DNA of 64,000 bases from an uncultured Clostridia bacterium (lineage in GTDB: Bacteria > Bacillota > Clostridia > Oscillospirales > CAG-272), in NCBI GenBank assembly GCA_944391815.1, contig CALXUV010000036.1:1-64000 (forward strand), given 5' to 3'. Made by a program: the position numbers and the translations under genes. A model generated the notes under the pieces. It did not search any database and had not been told where the DNA came from. It saw nothing but the letters and a program-made list of their open reading frames with translations. Position 1 is the first letter of the stretch. Each line of letters starts with the position of its first letter. Of this stretch, positions 55,505-64,000 are shown piece by piece.

Positions 55505-58438
55505 ATGAAAAAAAGCGGTTCAAAATCAGCAATTATAGTGGTAGTATTAGCTGTTTCAGCTATACTGAGCGTACTTCTCACTGCATGTGACAACCAACAG
55601 CATTCTCATACCTTGATCAGAATTGAAAGAAAAGAAGCTACCTGCACAGAAGACGGTAATATCGAATACTGGTCGTGTTCTGAATGCGGTAAGAATTTCT
55701 CAGACAGCGAAGGGGTAACGGAAACTGATAATGTTTCAATTCCCGCCGGACACACTCTGACACACCATGAAAAAATTGATGCCGGTTGTACAAAAGACGG
55801 TAATATTGAATATTGGTCGTGTTCCGTTTGCGGTAAGAATTTCTCAGACGGTGAAGCAACCTCAGAGATTACCGAAGTCGTAATTCCTTCAAAAGGCGGT
55901 CACGTCTTTGCCGAGGGTGTTTGTACTGTGTGCGGCGCACCGGCACCGAGTGAAAATCTTCGTTTCACCCTTTCAGCCTCAGGCGAATTCTACACTCTTA
56001 CAAATGCCGGCTTATGCTCTGATACACATGTGGTTATCCCTGAAATTTATAACGGTAAGCCTGTGAAAGCTATCGGAATCCGGACATATTGGAGCAATAA
56101 AGTTACAAAAATAACAATCCCCGACAGTGTGGTTTATATCGGAGATTATGCATTTCGGAATTGCAGTCTGCTAACTTCAATTTCTTTACCGGACAGCGTT
56201 ACTGAAATCGGAAGTTATGCTTTTCAGAATTGCAGTTCGCTCACGTCAATTTCTTTACCGGACAGTCTGACAGAAATCGGAAGCAATGCTTTTCTTGACT
56301 GCGAAGCTCTCGTCTACAACGAGTACAGCGACGGATTTTATCTCGGAAACGAAAATAATCCGTATCTGATGCTTATCAGTACCAAGCCGGTTAACGTTGA
56401 TGTGTTCCGGATAAATGAAAACACGGAAATTATTTACGAGTGCGCTTTTCTCAGATGCAGTTTTAAAAATATAAACATTCCAAGCAACGTCAGAACCATC
56501 ACGCAAAATGCTTTTGTCGACTGCTCTTCGCTTGAAAAAGTCACTTTCAGCGAAAACAGTAAACTGACAGTCATAGGCAAAGAAGCATTCTCAGGTTGCG
56601 AGCTGAAAAGCATTGATATTCCCGACAGTGTGACCAAAATCGACGACTATGCGTTCAACGGATGCCATTCTCTGAAAAATGTTAATTTCAGCAGCGGGTC
56701 GCAACTGACACATATCGGAGAAAATGCTTTTGAATACTGCTACCAGCTAACCGGTATAACATTTCCGGACACTTTGACGAACATAGACATTCAGGCATTT
56801 CACAAATGTACTTCTCTGACGTCTCTGACATTCGGAGCAAACAGTCAGCTTACCGAAATCGGTTCATCCGCTTTTTACAATTGTACTTCATTGAAAGAAA
56901 TCACACTTCCCGATAAGCTCGAATATATCGGAAGCAGTGCGTTCAACGGTTGCAGTGCGCTCGAAAACTTGAATTTCAGCAGTAACATCCGTCTCCACAC
57001 TATTGGAGTTTCGGTTTTCGGAAATTGCACGTCACTGAACTATGCAGAATATGATAACGCATACTACATAGGAAGCGATGACTACCCGTTTATGATTCTT
57101 GCTTATGCAAAATCAAATGATATCACTTCCTGTCGGATACATTCAAGCACCAGATTTATTTCAGATTCTGCATTTGATAAACGCAGTTCACTGAAAGAAG
57201 TCACTTTTGAAGGTAACAGCCAGCTGCTGATCATAGGATCAAATGCATTCTTCGGCTGCACTTCAATATCGGAAATCACCATTCCCGCCAGCGTTACTCA
57301 TATATACAACTATGCATTTTCCAGATGCACTTCTCTTGAAAAAATTGTTATGCCGGGTCCGGTGAATATCGGCCATTCCGCTTTCAGCGTATGCTCTTCA
57401 CTTTCAGAAGTTATTTTTCCGGAAGCAGTCGATATCGGACAGTCTGCTTTCAGCGAATGCACGTCGCTTACAAGTCTGACTTTACCCTCAAGCCTTCAGA
57501 CAATCGATGACTATGCTTTCGACAATTGCAGCGCACTTACCATTTACTGCGAGCCGGAAAGCAAACCAAGCGGCTGGAGCGACGATCTCAGTTCCCTTTT
57601 CTCATTTTCAACGCCCGTGGTATGGAACTGCAAAAATAATGATGTCGCAACAGACGGATATATATACACGATTGCAGGCGGAATCCGCTATGCACTAAGA
57701 GACGGGGAGGCAATAGTCAAACAACAGCCGAGCTATATCAGAAACGAAATAAAGATACCGGAAAGTGTAGTTTACAAAAACGAAACATACACAGTTACCG
57801 GAATTGACGATTATGCTTTTTCAAAATGCGATTCAATTACAAATATTGAAATTCCTGACAGCCTTACGACTCTCGGCGACTTTGCGTTTTCCGGATGCGA
57901 AGGATTGGTTTTAACAGAGTACGGAAACGCCTTATATCTCGGCAATGAAGATAATCCGTATATCGTGCTTATAAAGGCGAAATCTAAGGATATAACCTCT
58001 TGTTCGGTTCACGCAAACACTAAATTCATTTACAATTCCGCATTCTATGATTGCGCTTCGCTTAACGGTATATCTGTTCCTGACGGAGTAATAAGTATCG
58101 GAGAAAAAGCCTTTGAAAATTGCAGGTCGCTTGCAGATGTAACTTTCGGAATTAACAGCCGACTGACCAGAATCGGAAAAAACGCATTTGCATACTGCGA
58201 ATCGCTCACCGACTTCACAATTCCGGAAAATGTTACTCTCATCGTCAGGCATGCTTTTTATGACTGCGATTCACTCACCAATGTGACATTTATAAACACG
58301 GAAGGCTGGGTGCGTTATACAAGCCCTGACTGGATAGATAGCGCAACACCTATTGCAAGCAATGATTTAGCTGACAAAAACACAGCGGCAGAATACATTA
58401 CTTCAAGGTATTACAACGATTATTGGGAGAGAAGGTAA
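55505..58438 (+). CDS. BspA-like leucine-rich-repeat surface lipoprotein
   Basis: 977 residues. Signal peptide with lipobox LTAC, so membrane-anchored outside the cell. Residues about 35-140 hold two and a half Cys-x2-Cys modules (WSCSECGKNFSD, WSCSVCGKNFSD, CTVCG) of the type also found in the giant protein. From about 150 to 930, LRR_5/BspA repeats of about 23 residues run almost without break (IPDSVTKIDDYAFNGC type), with three inserted LGNEDNPY segments that mark block duplications. BspA-like proteins bind host or bacterial surface partners; the ligand here is unknown. Ribosome binding site GCGGAGG. Stop codon TAA. Confidence 0.92.
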   Translation: MKKSGSKSAIIVVVLAVSAILSVLLTACDNQQHSHTLIRIERKEATCTEDGNIEYWSCSECGKNFSDSEGVTETDNVSIPAGHTLTHHEKIDAGCTKDGNIEYWSCSVCGKNFSDGEATSEITEVVIPSKGGHVFAEGVCTVCGAPAPSENLRFTLSASGEFYTLTNAGLCSDTHVVIPEIYNGKPVKAIGIRTYWSNKVTKITIPDSVVYIGDYAFRNCSLLTSISLPDSVTEIGSYAFQNCSSLTSISLPDSLTEIGSNAFLDCEALVYNEYSDGFYLGNENNPYLMLISTKPVNVDVFRINENTEIIYECAFLRCSFKNINIPSNVRTITQNAFVDCSSLEKVTFSENSKLTVIGKEAFSGCELKSIDIPDSVTKIDDYAFNGCHSLKNVNFSSGSQLTHIGENAFEYCYQLTGITFPDTLTNIDIQAFHKCTSLTSLTFGANSQLTEIGSSAFYNCTSLKEITLPDKLEYIGSSAFNGCSALENLNFSSNIRLHTIGVSVFGNCTSLNYAEYDNAYYIGSDDYPFMILAYAKSNDITSCRIHSSTRFISDSAFDKRSSLKEVTFEGNSQLLIIGSNAFFGCTSISEITIPASVTHIYNYAFSRCTSLEKIVMPGPVNIGHSAFSVCSSLSEVIFPEAVDIGQSAFSECTSLTSLTLPSSLQTIDDYAFDNCSALTIYCEPESKPSGWSDDLSSLFSFSTPVVWNCKNNDVATDGYIYTIAGGIRYALRDGEAIVKQQPSYIRNEIKIPESVVYKNETYTVTGIDDYAFSKCDSITNIEIPDSLTTLGDFAFSGCEGLVLTEYGNALYLGNEDNPYIVLIKAKSKDITSCSVHANTKFIYNSAFYDCASLNGISVPDGVISIGEKAFENCRSLADVTFGINSRLTRIGKNAFAYCESLTDFTIPENVTLIVRHAFYDCDSLTNVTFINTEGWVRYTSPDWIDSATPIASNDLADKNTAAEYITSRYYNDYWERR

Positions 58439-58626
58439 CCGTTAACAAAACTGAAAAATGCGCACGCTGCAACCCGATTTTCATGTATAAGTGAAACTTC
58501 AATGCTTTCGTAAGATATCTTTTCAAAAGTTTATCTTAACCCTTGACCTTACATGATGCTTATATTTCTTACCGCAAACCGCTCAGATTGGTTTTTCGTG
58601 CGTTTCTTTGTTTTAAACAAACAAGC

Positions 58627-58665
58627 AATCACTCGTTATCAACAAAAGATGACGGGTGATTTTTG
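58627..58665 (+). terminator. Rho-independent terminator
   Basis: AATCACTCGT (58627-58636) pairs with ACGGGTGATT (58652-58661, one G-U pair), followed by TTTTT. It ends the BspA-like lipoprotein transcript. Confidence 0.82.
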
Positions 58666-58775
58666 TATATTATGATGATCAAAATGTTTTTTTCAGACCT
58701 GACTCAGAATTTTATTATTTACTCACAGGTAATCTGAAAATGTAGCAAAGCATAATAAAATTATCGGCATTTTAC

Positions 58776-58804
58776 TTGACATCACCGCAATTATATAGTA
58801 TAAT
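58776..58804 (+). promoter_or_regulatory. perfect consensus promoter of the EamA transporter
   Basis: TTGACA (58776-58781), 17-bp spacer, TATAAT (58799-58804). The leader of about 225 nt before 59038 is unusually long for this window. Confidence 0.88.
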
Positions 58805-58981
58805 TGTGTGTAAATACCTGCGTCGGGTTTGTCAGTCAGATAAATATCTCCGACTGCAATCGTATATTCATTTTCTTTGTCGGTAAAGGGCATTTGAAGT
58901 TTTATGAGACCTTATTATTCAATGGGCAACACTTCTGAATTCTATGTTCGCTCACTTCCTTTCAGCGGTCATTCCCCGCCG

Positions 58982-59012
58982 ATATTATTTGTTTCCCGGA
59001 AACAAATAATAT
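58982..59012. promoter_or_regulatory. perfect 31-bp palindrome before the EamA transporter
   Basis: Arms of 15 bp (58982-58996 and 58998-59012) are exactly complementary around one C. The right arm ends 6 nt before the ribosome binding site GAAAGG. As RNA it folds into a strong hairpin in the leader; as DNA it could be an operator. Confidence 0.85.
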
Positions 59013-59037
59013 TTAACTGAAAGGAATTATAAATTTT

Positions 59038-60000
59038 ATGTGGTTTGTTTTCGCGCTTATTACGGCGCTTGCATGGGGTGGAGCCGACCTCTTCTACAAA
59101 AAAGGCTCTGACGAAAAAACACCTTACACTCACCTCAGGATCACCGTTATGGTAGGTCTTGTCATGGGTGTCTACGCTATCCTCTACTGGGTTTTCAATG
59201 CCTTGTTTCTTGACAACATCATTAAATTTGACATTATGAGCATTGTTGTTTACCTGCCTGTATCCTTCTTCTATATACTTTCGATGATTCTCGGATACGT
59301 CGGTCTTCGTTACCTTATGCTCTCTATAGCTTCACCTGTTCAGAACAGCTCCGGTGCAATCGTTTTCTTCCTTTACCTCATTCTTTACCCTGAAATGCCC
59401 GGCGTTCTGACCATTGTCGGTGTGCTGCTCTCTATCATCGGCGTAATAGGTTTGGGAGTTATCGAGAAAAAATCTTCCGACAAAGAACTTGCGGAGTCCG
59501 GCGAAACGGTAAGTAAAAAATACCGTTCGGGATTTGTTGCACTTATCTTTCCTCTTATGTATGCTATTCTTGACAGTATGGGTACATTCCTTGACGGTAT
59601 CTACCTTGATGATGAGGCTGCCGGAATAAGAGAAAGCATTTCAGGTCACTCGCATTGGATAGGCGACGACGAAGCATTCATGGCTTACTCCATAACTTTT
59701 ATGGTTTGTGCCATTCTCTGCTTTATTTACATCAAATTCATAAAGAAACAGCCGTATCCTATCAAAGCCGAGGGTTCACGTTTCACAGCCGGATGCTTTG
59801 AAACACTCGGACAGTTCTTCTACATCTTCTCAATGGCGGAAGAGTCGGTAATTGCCGCTCCGATAGTTGCTACCTACTGCATCTTCTCAGTTATCTTCTC
59901 AGCTGTTTTCCTCAAAGAAAGACTCAGCCGTTCACAGCTTGCAGTTATTGCAACTGTTATTGTCGGTATAGCAGTTATCGGTATTTCCGAAGCTTTATAA
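59038..60000 (+). CDS. EamA/DMT-superfamily transporter
   Basis: A 320-residue, ten-helix transporter of the drug/metabolite superfamily. It begins with WFVFALITALAWGGADLFYKKG, typical of the first EamA half, and the second half ends in FSVIFSAVFLKERLS, the usual helix-ten signature. A hydrophilic loop of about 40 residues separates the halves. Substrate unknown. It heads a plus-strand unit with the DUF4091 gene (43 nt downstream) and argS. The long leader with a perfect hairpin suggests control. Stop codon TAA. Confidence 0.9.
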   Translation: MWFVFALITALAWGGADLFYKKGSDEKTPYTHLRITVMVGLVMGVYAILYWVFNALFLDNIIKFDIMSIVVYLPVSFFYILSMILGYVGLRYLMLSIASPVQNSSGAIVFFLYLILYPEMPGVLTIVGVLLSIIGVIGLGVIEKKSSDKELAESGETVSKKYRSGFVALIFPLMYAILDSMGTFLDGIYLDDEAAGIRESISGHSHWIGDDEAFMAYSITFMVCAILCFIYIKFIKKQPYPIKAEGSRFTAGCFETLGQFFYIFSMAEESVIAAPIVATYCIFSVIFSAVFLKERLSRSQLAVIATVIVGIAVIGISEAL

Positions 60001-60043
60001 AACCATTTTTATATCTCATTTAACCTGAACAGGAGGTTTTTTT

Positions 60044-61699
60044 ATGATTTATTCTTCCGTAATGTCTTCACTTACCAAAATTATCAAAGATACCCCTCCG
60101 GTGATTGACAGATCATGTCTTAACCTCACCGCCATCAAAGGAGACAGTGTTTCTTTTCAGGTCGTTTACTTTTCGGACACTGATATAACGGGAAAAATTT
60201 CGGTGGTATCCGATCTCGGAAAAGCCGTCTCTGTCCGATCGGTTGAATATGTCCCTGTTTCCGTCATAAGTGCGGATCCGCAGCACCTTTCCGATTTCGG
60301 TTATATAAGCAGTAAACCTTTCTCCTCTCCTGATGTTCTCAGAAGCATCAGAGGCGGTAAAATACGGATCAAAGCGGGAAAATACCGTACGGTTTTCGTT
60401 GACGCTGAACTTCCCGCAAAGGTAAAAGCAGGAGAGCACACCGTTTCTGTAATACTTTCTGACGCTGACGGTAATCAGCTGTGCAGAAACGATCAGACAG
60501 TCAAGGTGCTTGATGCTGTGCTGCCTGAGTCTGAGCTAATACATACGGAATGGTTTCATACAGACTGCATAGCGGACTATTACGGTTACGAGGTTTTCTC
60601 TGAGAAGCACTGGAAAGCTATCAGATCGTTTATGAAAACCGCCGTAAAAAGAAGAATAAACATGATCCTGACTCCCGTCTTTACTCCGCCTCTGGACACT
60701 GAAATCGGCGGAGAAAGAACAACTGTTCAGCTTGTCGACGTAACCGTTAACAATGGAAAATATTCATTCGGACTTGAAAAACTCGACAGATGGATTGACC
60801 TTGCACTTGAATGCGGTTATAAATATTTTGAAATAGCTCACTTTTTCACTCAGTGGGGAGCAAATGCCGCACCCAAAATAATGGCGACGGTGGACGGAGT
60901 TTACAAAAGAATTTTCGGCTGGGATACCCCGGTGTCGGAAGGAATTTATCCGGAGTTTCTCTCGGAATTCCTTCCGGTGCTGACCGATTATCTGAAAAAC
61001 AAAGGCATTGCCGACAGATGCTATTTCCATGTTTCTGACGAACCTTCAAAGGATCATCTTGAAAACTACATCAGAGCCAAAAACATAATAAAACCCTACA
61101 TAGAGGGCTTCAAAACTTTCGATGCTCTTTCAAATTACGAATTTTACTCGACCGGAGCCGTCGGAATTCCCGTACCTGCATCAAATCACATTATGCCGTT
61201 TATCGAAAACGGTGTACCGGATCTCTGGACATATTACTGTGTAAGCCAAGGGTACAAAACTTCCAACAGATTCCTGTCGATGCCTTTGGTAAGAACAAGA
61301 GCCATAGGCGTACAGCTCTTTAAATTCCGCATCCACGGATTTTTGCAGTGGGGATATAACTTCTATAATTCAAGCCTTTCAAAACAGCATCTGAACCCGT
61401 ACAAAGCTGTTTCTCCTGAGCTCAGCTTTCCTACCGGAGACGCTTACATCGTTTACCCGGGCGCCGGAGGAAAAGCCGAGGAGAGTTTAAGACTTCTTGC
61501 TTTCAATGCGGCACTTACCGACCTCTCTGCGCTTAACGCCCTTGCTGAAAAAACATCTTATGAGTATGTTCTCGGCATGGTTGAAGAAGGTCTTGACTCC
61601 CCAATAACCTTTGAAAACTACCCGCTTTCAGAGCTTTACTATGTTAACCTGCGCAACAGAGTCAACAAAGAGCTCGAAAAGCAAAAGGAAGGAAACTGA
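60044..61699 (+). CDS. DUF4091 (GH123-like) protein
   Basis: A 551-residue protein of the DUF4091 family, related to glycoside hydrolase family 123 (N-acetyl-beta-galactosaminidases). An N-terminal beta-rich domain (1-160) precedes a TIM-barrel-like part with HTEWFHTDCIADYYG, and the predicted catalytic acid pair in FHVSDEPS near residue 335; RIHGFLQWGYNFYN is the family's late signature. No signal peptide, so cytoplasmic action on imported sugars is inferred. Ribosome binding site AGGAGG; two nt separate it from argS. Stop codon TGA. Confidence 0.88.
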   Translation: MIYSSVMSSLTKIIKDTPPVIDRSCLNLTAIKGDSVSFQVVYFSDTDITGKISVVSDLGKAVSVRSVEYVPVSVISADPQHLSDFGYISSKPFSSPDVLRSIRGGKIRIKAGKYRTVFVDAELPAKVKAGEHTVSVILSDADGNQLCRNDQTVKVLDAVLPESELIHTEWFHTDCIADYYGYEVFSEKHWKAIRSFMKTAVKRRINMILTPVFTPPLDTEIGGERTTVQLVDVTVNNGKYSFGLEKLDRWIDLALECGYKYFEIAHFFTQWGANAAPKIMATVDGVYKRIFGWDTPVSEGIYPEFLSEFLPVLTDYLKNKGIADRCYFHVSDEPSKDHLENYIRAKNIIKPYIEGFKTFDALSNYEFYSTGAVGIPVPASNHIMPFIENGVPDLWTYYCVSQGYKTSNRFLSMPLVRTRAIGVQLFKFRIHGFLQWGYNFYNSSLSKQHLNPYKAVSPELSFPTGDAYIVYPGAGGKAEESLRLLAFNAALTDLSALNALAEKTSYEYVLGMVEEGLDSPITFENYPLSELYYVNLRNRVNKELEKQKEGN

Positions 61700-61701
61700 A
61701 A

Positions 61702-63429
61702 ATGCAGTATTTCAAACAACATATATCGGCGCTGTTACAGGCAAGCCTGAGAGAAATGTCGGTTCCCGAAATTCCGGATAAAGAGGATATAGAAAAAATG
61801 CTGGAATATCCGCCTTCACCGGAAAACGGAGACCTTGCTTTCCCTTGCTTTAAGTTCAGCAAGATTCTGAGAAAATCACCTGCGGTTATCGCTTCGGAAA
61901 TTGCCGGCGTTTTCCCGCACTCCGAATTTATAGAAAAAACCGTCACGGTCGGTGGATATCTTAATTTCTACCTGAGTCACGATGCTTTTCTCGGATTTAC
62001 TCTTAAAGATGTGCTTTCCAAAAATTCCGATTACGGACGCTCAAGCGAAGGCAACGGAAAAACGGTTGTTCTCGATTACTCTTCCCCCAATGTTGCAAAG
62101 CCTTTTCACATCGGTCATCTCGGTACCACAGTTATCGGGCATTCTATTAAGAAAATGCACGAATTTTCCGGTTACAAGTGCGTTGGAGTCAACCACCTCG
62201 GTGACTGGGGAACGCAGTTCGGAAAACTTATCGTTGCCTACCGTAAATACGGAGACGAACAAACCGTCATTCAAAACGGTATTGACGAACTGGTAAGGCT
62301 TTATGTTCTCTTCCATGCGGAGGCAGAAAAAGATCCTGCACTTAACGAGCTGGCACGCGAGGAATTCACCAAACTCGAAAAAGGCGACGAAGAAAACAAA
62401 AAGCTCTGGAAGTGGTTCATCGAAATTTCTCTTACAGAATACAAAAAAACTTATGCACAGCTCGGAATTGAGTTTGATTCCTACTGCGGAGAGTCGTTCT
62501 ATTACGATAAGATACCTGCCGTTATCTCAAGAATGCGTGAAAAAAACATTCTGAAAATCGACGGCGGCGCTTCAATAGTAGACCTTTCGGATTATGATAT
62601 GCCGCCCTGCCTTATTTTGAAATCAGACGGTTCAACGCTCTATCCTGCAAGGGATATTGCGGCGGCGATCTACCGCAAGCAGACCTACGATTTTTCCAAA
62701 TGTATTTACGTAACCGATGCCGGTCAGAGCCTGTATTTCAGGCAGTGGTTCAAAGTTATCTCGCTTATGGGTTACGACTTTGAAAATCAGCTGGTTCATA
62801 TTCCATACGGAAAAGTATCCATCGGCGGCGAAAAGCTGGCTACTCGTACCGGTAACGTTATACTTCTCAAAGACCTTTTCAAGACGGCAGTAGACAAAGT
62901 TCTTACAATTATGAACGAAAAGAATCCCGATCTTCCGAACAAAGAGGAAGCAGCGGAAGCCGTCGGAGTCGGAGCTATTGTTTTCCATTATCTCAGCGGC
63001 GGAAGAATAAAGAATATAGACTTTACTGTCGAGGACGCTCTCAGCTTTGACGGAAACACGGGTCCTTATGCTCAGTACACCTATGCAAGGACTTGCAGCA
63101 TCCTTGCAAAAGCCGGAGATGCAGTGATTAAAGCTGAAAATGCGGACAAGTATGTGGCAACAGCCGAGGAAGAATTTGAGCTTATCAAACAGCTTTCTCT
63201 TTTCCCGGAAAAAGTCAAAAGTGCGCTTGACGCTTACGAGCCGTCATTTATCACACGCTATATTTTCGATACCGCCACAGTATTCAACAGGTTCTACCAT
63301 AACTGCCCGGTTCTCTCAGCCGACAGCGAAGAAGTGACAGCCACGCGGCTTATGCTTACAAAAGCCACAGGTATAGTTCTTAAATCTGCTTTTTCGCTCA
63401 TCTGCATGAAGGCACCGGAAAAAATCTGA
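61702..63429 (+). CDS. argS: arginyl-tRNA synthetase
   Basis: Class I synthetase charging tRNA-Arg. The N-terminal Add1 domain (1-110) leads to FHIGHLGTT (HIGH motif), a KMSK-like region around KLATRTGNV as in many bacterial ArgRS, and a helical anticodon-binding domain with TGPYAQYTYAR. 575 residues, normal. It starts 2 nt after the DUF4091 stop. Stop codon TGA. Confidence 0.96.
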   Translation: MQYFKQHISALLQASLREMSVPEIPDKEDIEKMLEYPPSPENGDLAFPCFKFSKILRKSPAVIASEIAGVFPHSEFIEKTVTVGGYLNFYLSHDAFLGFTLKDVLSKNSDYGRSSEGNGKTVVLDYSSPNVAKPFHIGHLGTTVIGHSIKKMHEFSGYKCVGVNHLGDWGTQFGKLIVAYRKYGDEQTVIQNGIDELVRLYVLFHAEAEKDPALNELAREEFTKLEKGDEENKKLWKWFIEISLTEYKKTYAQLGIEFDSYCGESFYYDKIPAVISRMREKNILKIDGGASIVDLSDYDMPPCLILKSDGSTLYPARDIAAAIYRKQTYDFSKCIYVTDAGQSLYFRQWFKVISLMGYDFENQLVHIPYGKVSIGGEKLATRTGNVILLKDLFKTAVDKVLTIMNEKNPDLPNKEEAAEAVGVGAIVFHYLSGGRIKNIDFTVEDALSFDGNTGPYAQYTYARTCSILAKAGDAVIKAENADKYVATAEEEFELIKQLSLFPEKVKSALDAYEPSFITRYIFDTATVFNRFYHNCPVLSADSEEVTATRLMLTKATGIVLKSAFSLICMKAPEKI

Positions 63430-63479
63430 CTTTTTTCATAATCATCATTATTAACTGTAAGAATCAAACATCAGAAAAT

Positions 63480-63643
63480 TTCAGAATTACAAAGTTCAAC
63501 GTCAAATACACTTTTGAATTTTCGGAATTACAAAGTTCATAGTCAAATGCACATTTGAATTTTCAGATTTACAAAGTTCAACGTCAAATACACTTTTGAA
63601 TTTTCGGAATTACAAAGTTTAACGTCAAAATACACATTTGATT
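63480..63643. repeat. four 41-bp tandem repeats with palindromic cores
   Basis: Units start at about 63484, 63525, 63566 and 63607. Each contains ATTACAAAGTT followed by a dyad TCAAATG-CA-CATTTGA or close variants. They fill most of the gap between argS and yebC. No spacers, so not CRISPR. The rest of 63430-63864 shows no other structure. Confidence 0.9.
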
Positions 63644-63864
63644 TTTCATCTGAATCGGAATTATTTGCGCAAAACTCTTTGTGATTTTACTTTTGCTGAG
63701 CGGATTCGTTTTGAAGTCAATTTAAAGTTATTTCCCGTAAGATTTAACGAATGCGGAAAGTTCACTCCCGTCCTTGGCTTTATCCGTACTCGGCTTAACG
63801 AAATTAAACAAATATATAAAACCTTAAACCAAATCACTACAACTTAACCGGAGGTTATTTTTAC

Positions 63865-64000
63865 ATGTCATGGCATAGCAAATGGCACAATATTCAGGCA
63901 AAAAAATCGAAAACCGACGCCGCCCGTGCAAAGGTTTTCACGAAAATCGGAAAGGAGATCGCAATTGCTATAAGAGAGGGCGGCGCAAACCCCGGATCAA
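63865..64000 (+). CDS. yebC: YebC/PmpR-family protein, 5' part
   Basis: The first 45 codons of a YebC/TACO1-family protein, cut by the window end. [14 protein letters not shown] is close to the highly conserved family start, followed by [13 protein letters not shown]. Members act on ribosome stalling at proline stretches or as DNA-binding regulators. Ribosome binding site CGGAGG 10 nt before ATG. Confidence 0.94.
   Translation, partial: MSWHSKWHNIQAKKSKTDAARAKVFTKIGKEIAIAIREGGANPGS

Noticed and set aside
63480..63643. CRISPR-like array between argS and yebC.
   Set aside because: The 41-bp units are tandem with no unique spacers and no cas genes are nearby.

Overview
The window looks like an anaerobic, low-to-middle GC member of the Bacillota, class Clostridia, probably a gut or rumen Oscillospirales-type bacterium. 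The evidence is a pyruvate formate-lyase with its activase, rubrerythrin and rubredoxin instead of oxygen respiration, clostridial-type long PurL, a YnzC/DUF896 protein, meso-diaminopimelate dehydrogenase, lipoproteins with Gram-positive signal peptides, and many consensus promoters (TTGACA, 17 bp, TATAAT) followed by strong AGGAGG-like ribosome binding sites. No rRNA, tRNA, insertion sequence, prophage or CRISPR array was seen.

Layout. 0.3-7.5 kb: two unknown membrane proteins, a YhcC-type radical SAM protein, an M23 lipoprotein peptidase that overlaps it tail to tail, a CPBP protease and a TadA deaminase with a long repeat-built N-terminal extension. 8-10 kb: DAHP synthase and a TatD-associated radical SAM protein. 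10.4-16.9 kb: an alginate-lyase-family protein with an esterase, a MATE pump, ZupT and a PfoR-type EIIC protein. 17-20.2 kb: an oxidative-stress group of DUF896, a PerR/Fur regulator, reverse rubrerythrin, rubredoxin and a UroD-family protein. 20.5-25 kb: a second MATE pump, a GH28-like beta-helix protein and ProS. 25.3-32 kb: a 2203-residue secreted modular protein. 32.2-36 kb: an HD phosphohydrolase, a tRNA dihydrouridine synthase and an FKBP/trigger-factor lipoprotein carrying wall-binding-like repeats. 36.1-41.5 kb: a minus-strand operon of Mur ligase-kinase fusion, AsnB-type amidotransferase and ATP-grasp ligase, best explained as peptidoglycan side-chain or stem modification. 41.7-48.6 kb: PRPP synthetase, a small leucine-rich-repeat membrane protein, a very divergent PurL and Ddh. 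48.8-55 kb: a low-complexity protein with twelve 14-residue repeats, PflA and PflB. 55.5-64 kb: a BspA-like lipoprotein, an EamA transporter, a DUF4091 protein, ArgS and the start of YebC.

The most striking signal concerns the codon UAG. Of 37 intact genes whose ends I could read, 21 end in TGA and 16 in TAA; none ends in TAG. The only two genes that appear to stop at TAG, the PerR/Fur regulator and the UroD-family protein, are interrupted inside conserved sequence, and in both the same frame continues past TAG with the missing family C-terminus (the last zinc-binding cysteine in one, the last strand and helix of the barrel in the other) to a TAA or TGA. The simplest reading is that UAG is decoded as an amino acid in this organism, through reassignment or efficient suppression. 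Two independent nonsense mutations remain the alternative.

Other points worth attention are the TadA extension, the Mur ligase-kinase fusion operon, the loss of catalytic motifs in PurL, a rubredoxin with a shortened first cysteine knuckle, a perfect 31-bp palindrome in front of an EamA transporter, and four 41-bp palindromic repeats between argS and yebC.
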